From Phytoseiulus persimilis (lineage: Eukaryota > Arthropoda > Arachnida > Mesostigmata > Phytoseiidae): 64,000 bases of DNA. The stretch lies in the NCBI GenBank assembly GCA_037576195.1, contig JAQZDE010000068.1:211001-275000 (forward strand), in the 5' to 3' direction. The translations under genes and the position numbers were made by a program. A model generated the notes under the pieces. The model was not told where the DNA came from. It searched no databases and worked only from the letters and a program-made list of their open reading frames with translations. This document shows, in pieces, positions 55,168 through 64,000 of the stretch. Numbering within the stretch: the stretch's first letter is position 1; each line of letters begins with the position of its first letter.

Positions 55168-55434
55168 ATGACGAGCAATCGAGGAGTAGAGCTTCGACGC
55201 CTCTGCGGTCGACGCGCGGCGATGGCCGGAGAAATGGTTCGAGTCGAAATCTTTACGAGCTATTGGACGCCCCTCGTTGCTGAAGCCACCGTTCTTTCGG
55301 TACCCACCCGGTGGGGTGACTTCCTGTGCTCGCTCGTGGACGCGGGAGCGTTCTTCTCCGGCGCTGCTTCAACAATCCCGGCGACGACTCATGCGACAAC
55401 TGAAGACTGGCTGAGGTCGCTCGTCGTTCGATGA
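55168..55434 (+). CDS. Candidate 88-aa frame, function unknown
   Basis: The frame starts at ATG 55168, with a second in-frame ATG at 55225 and a third at 55234. The first 20 residues are Arg-rich. The remainder is a balanced mix of hydrophobic and polar residues (Val/Ile/Phe, Thr/Ala) with two Cys and three Trp, and it is not repeat-derived. A second plus frame (ATG 55062 to 55283, 73 aa, Arg/Ser-rich) overlaps in another phase, and a minus frame (55253-55483) overlaps as well. No family is recognised. Confidence 0.2.
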   Translation: MTSNRGVELRRLCGRRAAMAGEMVRVEIFTSYWTPLVAEATVLSVPTRWGDFLCSLVDAGAFFSGAASTIPATTHATTEDWLRSLVVR

Positions 55435-56149
55435 AACCGTTGGTAGACCTGAGCCATCCGGACCGCTTCTGGTCTTCGCACATCTGGTTCTCTTTCTATT
55501 GCTGTCTGGTTCGCGTTGTTCGTTCGATGGTTCGCGTAACTCACTGAGGGCGAGCGAGAGAGAAAGAGAGAGAGAGAGAGCTAGGGGGAGAGAGAGCGCG
55601 CCAGGTCTAGGGAGAGCGAGAGAGAGGGCGCTGATCCTCCGCTTATTTTTCGTCTTCGCCGGCTGCTTTTATTTCTTTTGCGTCGACTCATCCGCCTTCG
55701 TCGTCGTCATTTCAGAAAGATTCATATCCGTCCGAGATCGTTCGATGGAGGGGGATCGAAGGACATTAAACTGCTAATTGAGTTTTCGGGCACGAGGCAT
55801 TTTTCTTTACGCGCCGCTTCTTCCACGCTCGTCAGGTAGAAGAGCGCAATCCTGATTTTCGCATTGAATCATTGGCTACTCAGTCAATATTGCAGCTTGC
55901 TCTGTCGAGAGAAGATCGATTGAGTAACGTGACATCGTATTCGGGATTCGCCTGCACGGCGATGGGATGCTTTCCTCAGTGCAACTTGGAGCGGACTGAG
56001 CATCTCGTGAGGATTAACAAACACGAGGGTTGAACGAAGAAACGCGAGGAGGCAACAAGATCACAAGCCAATATCCTAATTAAAGAGGTCGCGTGTGTCG
56101 TCGAAGCCGCCTGATGCATCCGTTCTCCGAGAGTCTCAGTCGCGAAACC
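55435..56149. other. No supported gene; GA tract
   Basis: Dominated by the GA-rich tract at 55549-55628. The rest holds only short frames. Confidence 0.5.
55549..55628. repeat. GA-rich tract, GAGA-type
   Basis: Eighty bases almost entirely of GAGA/GAGC units with one (GA)8 core. In insects such tracts bind GAGA factor and lie near promoters and Polycomb response elements; applying that here is inference. It sits about 520 bp upstream of the 56150 secreted-peptide candidate. Confidence 0.75.
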
Positions 56150-56311
56150 ATGCGTGTTTACGTGCAGCTGTTGGCGTTGATGTCATTGTTTCGTTCGACC
56201 GCCGACACTGCTGGTGGAACAAAAACGACCGGCGAGAATCAAGTGCGACTGTTGAAGAGAGATAAATGGGAGGCGAAGACGGCTCGAGGAGAGATGTGTC
56301 GGCTAGGGTGA
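56150..56311 (+). CDS. Candidate small secreted peptide precursor
   Basis: ATG 56150 has an excellent context (AACCATGC) and starts a frame with a convincing signal peptide: Met-Arg, then a Leu/Val/Ala-rich core to about residue 14, with a likely cleavage near residue 20. The remainder is short and charged, with a dibasic Lys-Arg at about residues 37-38 and one Cys near the end; stop at 56309-56311 (53 aa). An alternative splice (donor 56308, GTGACC; acceptor CGGATCAG at 56359, 52-bp intron) would extend it to 75 aa, stop 56429, with a second Cys 19 residues after the first. Signal peptide plus dibasic site plus Cys pair resembles a neuropeptide or peptide-hormone precursor in general design, but no known hormone is recognised. 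The same frame is open upstream with an earlier ATG at 56114 that would bury the leader. Confidence 0.35.
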   Translation: MRVYVQLLALMSLFRSTADTAGGTKTTGENQVRLLKRDKWEAKTARGEMCRLG

Positions 56312-56938
56312 CCTACGAAGTGCGCGGTTCGAACGGCGGATCTCCTTCCGCCGGATCAGGTCGTCTCGTGAAAAAGCGGCTAGCTGGCTGCCCCTTCGAT
56401 TCTCACGAGAGTGCAGGGCCTCCATGTGAGCAGCCAGTCCGTCCGTCAACGAGCGAACCAGCATCCTTGGTCGCCAACTGGCCTCTCTATTTTTTCGGTC
56501 GGAGTAGGAATGAACGAAGGGCTGATCGAAGGGGAAATTGAAGGCGGATTACGGCGAACTCCAAGAGACGCCAGCAAGGGATCATATTCAGGCGACTATG
56601 TCCTGATTTCCGGCTCACAGGGGCCGGACGGGGGGTGCGATCGTCTAGCATTCATTTACCCCTGTTCGTTCAGTTTGACGAATCACGCGAAGGCTCCCAC
56701 TTTGAACGGAAATATGTAGCGCAAAGATGACATTGTCTCGGTTCGACGATTCCGGAACGACACGCGAAAAGAGAGGGTGCGGAGTGGGGCGACTGGAGGC
56801 CAAACAGTCTTTCTTCTATTCTCCCGTTGCTCGAGAAGAATTCCGCCCCACGGTCGACAATGCTGTTCGCGACACAGAGACACCTGTGAGCTCTGGTGCA
56901 AAAACCTCCTAAACATCGGGGAGGGGTGCAGAGAATGA

Positions 56939-57196
56939 CTAAGAGCTGGATAGAGCAAATGGGCTGCAGGGAGGGTTTCGAAGGAGCAGATCCAACGCTG
57001 GGCTTGGAGGAGTCGCAGGAGAGGGGAGGGGCTACACGACATACTTGCATACATCGAAAGTGAGGCCCGTTGTTTGCAGGAATCGTTCCCACAGATCTCT
57101 CGCAGGTAGATATCCACAGCGTTCCCAGCGGCAGAAAATGAAAAGAATGTTCAAAAAATCTCTCAAAAGTTCTTCTCTATCCGAGCCTCGCGAACA
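56939..57196 (-). CDS. Partial minus-strand gene with degenerate EF-hand-like exon
   Basis: Exon 57196-57045 is bounded by an acceptor (TTCGATTGCCAG) and a CAA|GTATGT donor. The next acceptor (CCCTCCCTGCAG) defines an 81-bp intron and a terminal exon 56963-56939 ending in TAG. The first exon encodes about 50 residues: an acidic start, a hydrophobic helix (Phe/Leu/Ile), then a 13-residue loop with Gly at position 6, Leu at 8 and Asp-Leu at 12-13, then a second amphipathic helix. This matches the shape of an EF hand as in calbindin-32/secretagogin-type proteins, but loop position 1 is Arg instead of Asp and position 3 is Glu, so calcium binding is doubtful. No 5' exon was found; the frame is open upstream to 57322 without ATG. 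Confidence 0.25.
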
Positions 57197-57322
57197 CTGG
57201 CAATCGAAAACTCCGGGTTCTCCCAGAAACCAAGTGGAGGTCTTCGATTGCGATAGCACCCATCGTTCGGGAGGGACCGATGGAATTCTCGGCTCAGGAC
57301 AACAAAGTGTTTGACTCAACAC

Positions 57323-58376
57323 AGCTGATTCGGTTGATCGAACGATGCTGGGTAAGTGTGGTCTCGACCCCGAGGGGTTTACACCGATGGGATCCTGAGA
57401 TGAATCAACGAGCGCTCATTCATCCTCATCGTCCGCGCGTCGCGAACGGTTCCTCTCGATTCCTCTTTCGGTTTTGCTTCTAATTATTATGCTCAGTCTG
57501 TCGTCGAACAGGCTGGAGAACAAGCCAAAAACTTCAGCGGGGTCCAACGACTCAGCTTCTGAACATCGCATACTCGTCATCGAACCGATGATTCGGCTCT
57601 CGGATTCATCCGAATCCCATACTTTTCCTATGATATTCCCGTGGGGTCGGATCGCTCGCGAGGCAAACATCGGCGTTTAGAACCGGCTCAGCCACGAACG
57701 CATCCTAGAAACAGGTATGATCGGTGAACCTCCGAGAAAGCTTGAGGTTGGAAGCAGGGGATTGTCTTGCTGCGCAGAGAACGCGGGCACGGCGGAAGCT
57801 TCCCGACGATGGGGCTTCGTAAACAGAGACAAAGAGGAAGCGTCGACGACGGAGAAGGATTTTGAAATGGGTTGTTTGCACGAACGAGGATCTAATGTGC
57901 TTTACACGATTCCGGCAACATTGTGGCTGAATTGCGCCACCAAGTTAAAGCCCAGAGGGATCTGGAGACGGAGGAGAGAAAGTGGCCAGCCTCTTATGGG
58001 AACTCAATCCCTATCAGCTTGTTCTTTACGGGCGAGAATTTTTTCCTTTTCTTTTTTTGTCGGCCTCCGGAACACGGCGTCGACAACTCTTTCGAGCTCA
58101 GTGGTTCCAACAAGTTTGTTCACGCCGACATAAGAAAGTAACGAACCTCGTTCCGAGAAAAGGAGGAGGAGGCGGGATGGAAGGAAGAACGACGCTGATG
58201 TGTCAATGCGAACGCAGGACTGAAGATTCTTTGTTCTGGATATGGACACAGAACAAACATATCCACCCGAGTGAGAAGATATGGAGAAGCCGAACGGGCC
58301 AGCGAGCGATAAACTCCTTGTTTTATTTGAAATAATTTGTGACGAGGGGCCCTCCTGGTAGTCGTCGCTGGAGCTG
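57323..58376. other. No supported gene
   Basis: A GTAAGT-type donor at about 57351 has no suitable acceptor partner. Overlapping frames at 57.7-58.3 kb lack support. Confidence 0.45.
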
Positions 58377-58680
58377 TTGTTGTTGATGCTGTGCTTGTCG
58401 CATAGATCTAACGACGGAGCGCATTCAGAGACGCCGTCTGCGCTGTTATCCCGGTTCGCCTGCTGCTGGTTTGAAGCACCTTTTCGTTCTCTCCCCCGAG
58501 TCTCTCGGAGTCTCTCATCGCACTGTGATTTTTTTCTGGAGTCGAGAGCTTTTTGGCGGGTTGACGGGCTACCGGCGGGAGCAAAGAGAACGATGGTAGT
58601 GGCGGTCGTACCCAGAACGAACGGGCGGAAAGAGCCCTTCGCCAGCCATCCATGCAGCCAGCGACATCTTCAACAAAGCG

Positions 58681-58860
58681 TTATGCCTTTCCCCTCTCTA
58701 CCCTTTCTCCCCCTCTCTCGTTTGCTTTTCCTTCTCTCTCATCCCCCTCATCTCTCCCCCTTGTCCTCTCTCTCTCTCTCTCTCGCCCGCTTTCGTCTTT
58801 TTTATCTCCTGAAAGCTCTCCTCTCGGGCGGTCGACAAACCGACCGACCGACCAACAGAT
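58681..58860. repeat. CT-rich tract with (CT)9 core and GACC run
   Basis: About 120 bases of pyrimidine-rich plus-strand DNA with a (CT)9-10 core at 58766-58784, followed by a (CGAC/GACC)n run at about 58840-58853. On the minus strand it is a GAGA-type tract, the mirror of the 55.55-kb GA tract. Confidence 0.75.
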
Positions 58861-59268
58861 TCTCCTTGCCTCCCGTACCACCGTGCTCCTCGTTTCTCTC
58901 CGCTCCCCTAGCGTTCTCCACGCCCGTTTCCCCCACTCTCGAGAGAGTCTTTGCCCTAATCCGACCCTATCTTGATATGCTACTCGTCGACCCCCGCCCC
59001 CTGTCGAGTCAGTTCCTTCTTTTCGGTATGGCAGTATTTCCGGAGTTTGGACCAAATAAGCGAAATTGTCGTCGTCGAACTCCGTTGCAGTCGCCGCTAC
59101 CAGAGCGCCCCCTGACGAATTCGCGGTGAATCCCCTCCCATCGCCGCGGCGGCGTTAGCGGCGACTGGTTCGGCGATGCTTTCTTCTGGGGGACCCACTC
59201 TCACTGGGACACGTTCGCCGACACACACTCACCACGACCTGTTTGTAGCAAGCCTGTGGACCGAGTTT

Positions 59269-59340
59269 TCTCTCTCTCTCTCGCCCTCATTTCTCTATTT
59301 CTCCCTCTCTCTCTCTACCTGTTTCTCCATCTCTCTCCCG
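59269..59340. repeat. CT-rich tract
   Basis: Two (CT)n cores within 70 bases of pyrimidine-rich sequence. Confidence 0.75.
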
Positions 59341-59698
59341 AATCCTCAGACTGGGTGTGCATGAGCGCAGGAAGGAGCGTGGAGCTGGTGACCCTCTCTG
59401 AGTGGTTCTCTCCGTCGTTCGACTAAATTGGGGGCGGATAGGCTGAACAACGAGGCGAGCAAGCAAATACCCAAGCAGTCGACCACGCTTTACGAGCCGG
59501 AAATCGGGGGTTTCCCGAGTGTCTCAGCGCCGAGTTTACCTGGGGCTAGGTGAATCGCTCATGAATCCATTCCGTCGTTGTTGTCCCATGGAAATCAAAA
59601 GGCTCGCAATCGAGTCCTGGCCCCTGTCTCTCTGAGCCTCTGAAATAGTTGTGAGATCCGATGTCGGAATGCGACATGGATGCGATCAGGATGGATAG

Positions 59699-59714
59699 CC
59701 CCCCCCCCCCCCCC
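59699..59714. repeat. C16 homopolymer
   Basis: Sixteen consecutive C, the longest homopolymer in the window. Length may be a sequencing or assembly estimate. Confidence 0.85.
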
Positions 59715-60634
59715 ACCACAGCAGAGCATCGGATCCTGCTGGTCGGAGCGCGAGGTGGCTCGTATGGGTGAGCGGAACGTTGTCGTCGGAGAGTTTTCTC
59801 CATGCTGAACGAAGGGCGATCAGCGGTTCAACCCTTCCAGGATGTCGGGGTTGTCAGGTGGCCTGGAACGTTGTCGCGAACTCTCGAGCGGGACCGTGTC
59901 GAGTGGGAGTGTCGTCAACAGCTGCCTCCTTATCAACGCTTCGCCTAGGTATTGTAAGTGAGTGGATTGATAGGGCTTCCTTGACTATGATTGCGGCAAC
60001 TACCACGCTGGCCGATGGTAGCCGCCGGCATTGAGGAAGGAGACGACCACAAACGCTATCGCCGTTACTGCCGGCGCTGCCAACATCGGGAGATAGAGCA
60101 GAGAGGTTGGCAATACTCCGAGACTGAGGGGGACGAATAGATGCTACGATGCTGGAACGCGTAGCCAATTCGTGGTAACAGATCACGTCGTCATCGATTT
60201 CTAGCAGGGCGTCTTCTGGGTATCGGTTGGAGGAAAGACATCAAAATCGAGTTTCAGAAGAGGGGCGTCGGAAGTAAACAACAAAACAGAGCCGTTTGTT
60301 GCTTCCGAACCCCATTCCCACCCACCCAGCCGGCCAGGTCTTCTTCTGTAGCAGAGACACGAAGGGAACCACCTGCGAAGCGATGAAGATGATGATAACA
60401 ACGAAAACAAGCAGAGGGCAACCTCACTCAAACAGAGGCAAACTGATAACTGAGTTGGGACCCCGGCAGCACAATCAGCTCGACTCCCCCCACCGCTCAC
60501 CCTTCTGCTCGCCAGTGGTTTGCTTTATCATCCATCTGAGCGGAGTTAAGAGATCGGAGAACGGGGGAGAGATGTGAGGAGAACAGGGAGGGAGAAGGAG
60601 CCACACCCATCGGTAATTGTTTGAAATTAACTTC

Positions 60635-60838
60635 ATGCTCTCCCCTCCCGAAGAACATAGCCGCGCTCCTTCGAAAACCCTCGTATTCAGAGACCCGTTC
60701 TGGGATCGTTGTTGCTCGAACTGCGAGCGCCGCGGTTTTCGCGCAATGTCTGCGGCGTGTTCACTGTTTCGAGAGAATCTCACGCTTCCCAATTATTTGG
60801 CTCGAGGAAGGAAACTTTGTATCCCTCAGATTGGATAA
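60635..60838 (+). CDS. Candidate 67-aa frame with a cysteine cluster
   Basis: The frame starts at ATG 60635. Around residues 30-34 it has Cys-Cys-x2-Cys followed by Glu-Arg-Arg-Gly-Phe, which looks superficially like half of a zinc knuckle, with further Cys near residues 46 and 62; no full zinc-binding set is visible. It is mixed and basic, with no leader. Overlapping plus frames in other phases are also open (60621-61013), so phase is ambiguous. Confidence 0.16.
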   Translation: MLSPPEEHSRAPSKTLVFRDPFWDRCCSNCERRGFRAMSAACSLFRENLTLPNYLARGRKLCIPQIG

Positions 60839-62077
60839 CGAGCGTTTTGTCTATTTTCGATTGTTGTCCGCCCACCGAATGCGGAACAAGATCGTCCGGC
60901 GATGTGTGTACGGGACGACGAGACCACTCTCGTCTTGCATCTTGGGGAGAAGAGCTGCTCGGTTTGGGCTAAAACACCGAGAGCCCGAACTGATGAAGAG
61001 AATAATTCCTTGATTCGCGAGACAGCTGTTACGGTTTCCAGGAGAGCGGGCTCGGAAATTTTGTTCGTTTGCCCGCTGCGCTCAGTTCGTTTCTTCCCCT
61101 CCTCCCCGTTGCCGTTCGTCTTAGCTCGGTGTTCGTTGCCTCTCCTGTTGTCGGCGCCGGTTTCTTCCCGAAGCTTCATTTTTGGCTGGATACGCTCATT
61201 CCCTCCTTCATGCTTTTGTGCTTCTGTATGCGTCCAACTCTCCGGCGTGTTCGACTCGACCGTGTGAGTGAGTGTTCGACTTGAGTTGACTGTGGGTCCC
61301 TCCGCGTATGAGTGTGGGGGGGCGCCCCGTGGGTCGGTCGGTCGCGCGGCAGAGAGTGTTGTATCCCAGCTCCGTTTCCCTTCCAGCACCGTTCCTCTGC
61401 AGGCCTCGAGGGGTTCGAAGCATGAGCTTGCTTGCCGAGGGAGCAGCAGCCACCACCACCACCACCGAGCTCAGGAGGAGCTAGTAGCGACTAATAGCCC
61501 TCGGTTGGTGCCTGCCTGCCCGCTCCGTCCAGGCCGGTCGGCCGCGTGGTTCCTTCCGTGTGGATGGAGCCCGAACCCGAGCTGGGCTTGGTGGAACGGT
61601 TCTACGCGGAGTTCTCCATACGGGGAAACCGACACAGAGGATCCCGGACATTAGCGTCGTGACAACAATTTTCCTCGAGTGCCGTTCCAACATACCTTTG
61701 TCCCTTCCCTTCTGATCCTCTTTCCGTGAGCCTATTCCGCTCCTGTCGTAACCCTCCCGATCCGTTTCGAGAACCCCGCCGTTCGATTGCCCCACCCCCC
61801 CTCCATCGGGTGACACATGTTTTCTTCATTCGTACAATACCATCACACAGTAGTTCCATTGAGTTATTTGACAAACTCCCGCTACCTTCCCAGTGACCGG
61901 AAATCTCGCTTTAAACGTCCTTGCTGAAACGACTGCTGAGCCTTCTCCGACTCCCACGTTTGCAGTTTGCGTGGAGACGCGGAGGAAAACGTTTTTATCG
62001 CCAATTTAGAGACAGAAACAACTGCTCCGATGCAATAGTCCACCGATGTAGCTGCTGCCAGTATCTCTCCCATTTTT
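60839..62077. other. No supported gene
   Basis: Contains (CAC)5 at 61451-61466. An ATG at 61566 starts a short acidic frame of about 30 codons with no donor, too short to call. Confidence 0.45.
61451..61466. repeat. (CAC)5 microsatellite
   Basis: Five CAC units on the plus strand, preceded by CAG units. Confidence 0.85.
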
Positions 62078-62290
62078 ATGGCTGATAATGGGTTCCCCGG
62101 AGAGCGAGCTCCAATCCCGACCATCAAAACATGGACTCTACAAGGAGTTGAGCATCGCCAGTCGGCCCAGGGCCGGGAAGGAGGAAACACCGAGGAGCGG
62201 AGCGACTCGACTCAAAGGCGATTAGGCAATCCGTATCCCGATCGGAGGAGTTTCCCGAGCCTCAGGAGAACAAGCAACCGATACCTTTGA
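62078..62290 (+). CDS. Candidate 70-aa hydrophilic frame
   Basis: The frame starts at ATG 62078 with G at +4 and runs to TGA 62288-62290. The product is hydrophilic and probably disordered, Arg/Glu/Gln/Pro-rich, with one Trp and no Cys or leader. It is not derived from a simple repeat. A second plus frame (about 62361-62645, Glu/Arg-rich, no ATG) follows 70 bp later and might be a downstream exon, but no consensus donor links them. No family is recognised. Confidence 0.2.
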   Translation: MADNGFPGERAPIPTIKTWTLQGVEHRQSAQGREGGNTEERSDSTQRRLGNPYPDRRSFPSLRRTSNRYL

Positions 62291-63530
62291 CAGAGCAGGA
62301 GCCGAGAGAAGAATCAGAAGACTATTGCAGGAACGGAGTCGATTGAGGAAGTGAAGGCGCGTGAGGAAGAAGCGAGAGTGTCGGCGGGAGAATTCGGCCG
62401 GAGAGCAAGAGTCGACGGAAAATACGGCTGCTGTTCAGCTGTCGGACAGGGTGAGCGAAGAGCAGCATTTGAAGGGAGAAAGGATTGGAACCAACGAGAC
62501 GACGTTGAGGGAGCGAGGAGGACGCGGAGAGAGCGCGGAGGAAAAAGGGAGAGGGCTCAGAAAAGCCGTCAACCGAGGGGTCGGTTCAGCGGTTGGACAC
62601 ACTCCAGAATTCAGATTTGTCATCGATAGTTCTCATCCTCTATGAGATGATGCGAGCGATCAGGTGAACTCAGGACCGATCTCGTTTCAACACCTCCCCA
62701 CAGTCGACCCGACTTGCACATGGTCGGGATAACTCAGTTCCAGCAAGGGCAGAAGAATGCTGACGCAGAAACATTACTTGAATCCAATCACTCCCGGGAC
62801 CTCAATGAGGGCTCGGGAGCTGGCTCGCCGAGCGAGGGACCGAGAGCGAGATGAGAGGAAAAGACGAAGACCTCTCACGGTTAGTTTAACTCTGGTGCCT
62901 TTAATAAGAGGGATCGACTTTTATTGACTTGAGATAAGGAGAGCCAATCGGCGATCGAGCAGCTAGACACACAAACAGACACACCGGCGAGAAAGTGCGC
63001 GTCACCGCCTTCTCCCCTGTTCCCCCAGGGCTCTTCCGTTATCTCCCGCTCTCCTCCTCGCCCTCTGCTCCGCGTTTCCAGATGCCTCGCCTCCTGAACG
63101 CTTGTTGTCCCTTCCTCTGCCAAGGGTCTCGGTGCCCTCGTGCTGCTTCTCCCTCTGTTCTCTGAAGGAACTCCTCGACTCCCTCCCACTGTATCAACTC
63201 ACATTTCCGGATTCACCCGGGCGTTCGTATTGTTGTTGAACGATCCAAGGCTCTCCCGACGTCTCTCTCACAGGGAAGACTTGCATCGGCGTCAAAATTA
63301 CTGATATGGTCTCCGAGGTTATAATGCCGTTAAGGTGCCCACCCCCGACTCGAACCGGAGCAGACCTTTCGCGCCCCTGGTTCCGGGGTCTGGTCGACGA
63401 CCGGTAACGAAGCTCCGCGTCACAGGCCAGAGGAGCCTCCGGTCGAGAGCTCGATTCTCCCATCCTGCCGAATCACAGTTGGTAACATCACATTCCTCTC
63501 GTCCTCGCCGTATGGTTGAAGCTGTCCCCG
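62291..63530. other. No separately supported gene
   Basis: GA-rich purine sequence at 62.35-62.6 kb gives several open Arg/Glu-rich frames without an ATG. A minus frame 62881-63189 is Gly/Arg/Ser low complexity in its N-terminal part. Confidence 0.4.
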
Positions 63531-63725
63531 ATGATGTTTACCATGGGAGCCCCAGCTGCGGTGGGAACAGAAGATAAATCAGTGTTGTTTGTGTCCTGTT
63601 CACCTAAGACTGCGAGATTGGTCTTTGAGTTGATTTCCAGAGGCCATCAAGTACGCGGACGGCTTTCTTTTGACGGCATTGAACGTTCAAGATCGCCCTC
63701 CTGGACTCACGTCATGCAGGACTGA
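63531..63725 (+). CDS. Candidate 64-aa frame near the window end
   Basis: The frame starts at tandem ATGs (63531, 63534) and ends at TGA 63723-63725. After a short Met/Ala/Gly start it has a hydrophobic strand with Cys (about residues 17-24), then an amphipathic helix-like stretch, a Gly-His-Gln turn and a basic Ser/Arg tail. The alternating hydrophobic pattern is more domain-like than most frames here, but no family is recognised. A GTACGC at about 63652 is a weak donor. Being near the edge, it could be part of a gene extending beyond the window. Confidence 0.25.
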   Translation: MMFTMGAPAAVGTEDKSVLFVSCSPKTARLVFELISRGHQVRGRLSFDGIERSRSPSWTHVMQD

Positions 63726-64000
63726 CTTAGGAAGTCGGCTCGCTACAAACACCGAGTCGGACCTCACAGCCTCGTATCCGCCTCAAGTCGAACAAAGTTG
63801 AGATACGGGTCGAGGAACAAAATCAATACGTTCGGCAGTGGTTTCGTTTTTCGTCGGTCTTGGGTCGTGTATCGCTAGTTGTCGTTCAGCGCTGGGCTAG
63901 AAAAAGAAAACGAACGGACTCGCATGGGGAGCCGGTATGAAACCACAGCGCGCAGTCACCTCATTATTCGGTAAGCCTCAGCATTAATAATCCTAACGAG
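63726..64000. other. Window edge, nothing supported
   Basis: No frame or motif of note in the last 275 bases. Confidence 0.6.

Larger units (their letters stand above)
58377..60634. other. No supported gene; CT-rich region
   Basis: The longest plus frame in the window (58377-59129, 250 codons) is largely read from CT-rich sequence, has Ser/Leu/Pro/Arg bias and lacks a proper start, so I do not call it coding. The interval includes two CT tracts and a C16 run. Confidence 0.5.

Noticed and set aside
58377..59129. Longest plus-strand open frame (250 codons)
   Set aside because: Mostly read from CT-rich sequence, Ser/Leu/Pro/Arg-biased, no proper start and no domain. Openness follows from composition.
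1..64000. CRISPR array, rRNA, bacterial operon or phage region
   Set aside because: No regularly spaced direct repeats of suitable length, no rRNA-like blocks, no Shine-Dalgarno-led tandem genes.
1..64000. MicroRNA genes
   Set aside because: I looked for several widely conserved animal microRNA cores by eye and saw none; the two perfect hairpins have stems too short for precursors.

Overview
The window reads as eukaryotic nuclear DNA, most likely from an invertebrate and perhaps an arthropod; the lineage is an inference. Both strands carry only short, scattered open frames. There are no ribosome-binding sites or operon-like gene runs. CpG is not visibly depleted and base composition is close to balanced. 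Microsatellites and tetranucleotide tracts (GTCG, CGAC, GACC, GGAT and GCGA types) recur throughout. Several places show consensus GT...AG pairs only 52 to 81 bp apart, which fits a genome with very short introns. I recognise no rRNA, tRNA, CRISPR array, intact transposon or well-known protein family, so no gene symbols are assigned.

Most of the window looks gene-poor: intergenic DNA, a very large intron, or the regulatory surroundings of genes outside it. Every coding call is therefore a candidate. I kept frames with an ATG plus at least one further signal (short consensus intron, signal peptide or membrane segment, nearby TATA box, poly(A) signal at the stop, cysteine pattern), and a few partial exons with good splice sites. 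None shows strong codon bias. Many will be chance frames, and the confidences say so.

Layout. 1-20 kb: tetranucleotide-rich DNA with weak candidates, among them a two-exon basic protein at 3.2-3.6 kb, a long minus-strand frame at 12.1-12.7 kb, and two small membrane or secreted candidates at 14.7 and 19.4 kb. 20-31 kb: several short-intron candidates (21.8, 23.5, 25.1 kb), a TATA-associated frame at 26.0 kb, and a minus-strand TATA and donor arrangement at 30.5-31.05 kb. 31.3-39.7 kb: almost nothing coding; a CRE-like palindrome at 37.35 kb and a 12-bp tandem repeat at 33.87 kb. 39.8-44 kb: a strong TATA box, a 20-bp GC-alternating palindrome, and small cysteine-containing exons at 41.8 and 43.5-43.9 kb. 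44-52.6 kb: no supported gene, one reverse-transcriptase-like fragment. 52.6-57.3 kb: the most gene-like stretch, with a two-exon frame ending in an isoleucine-rich segment, a small cysteine-rich frame, a small secreted-peptide candidate and a minus-strand exon resembling a degenerate EF hand. 57.3-64 kb: long CT-rich tracts and three short ATG-initiated frames.

No shared pathway can be inferred. The small secreted or membrane candidates (14.7, 19.4, 41.8, 52.6, 54.2 and 56.2 kb) are the best targets for transcript evidence.
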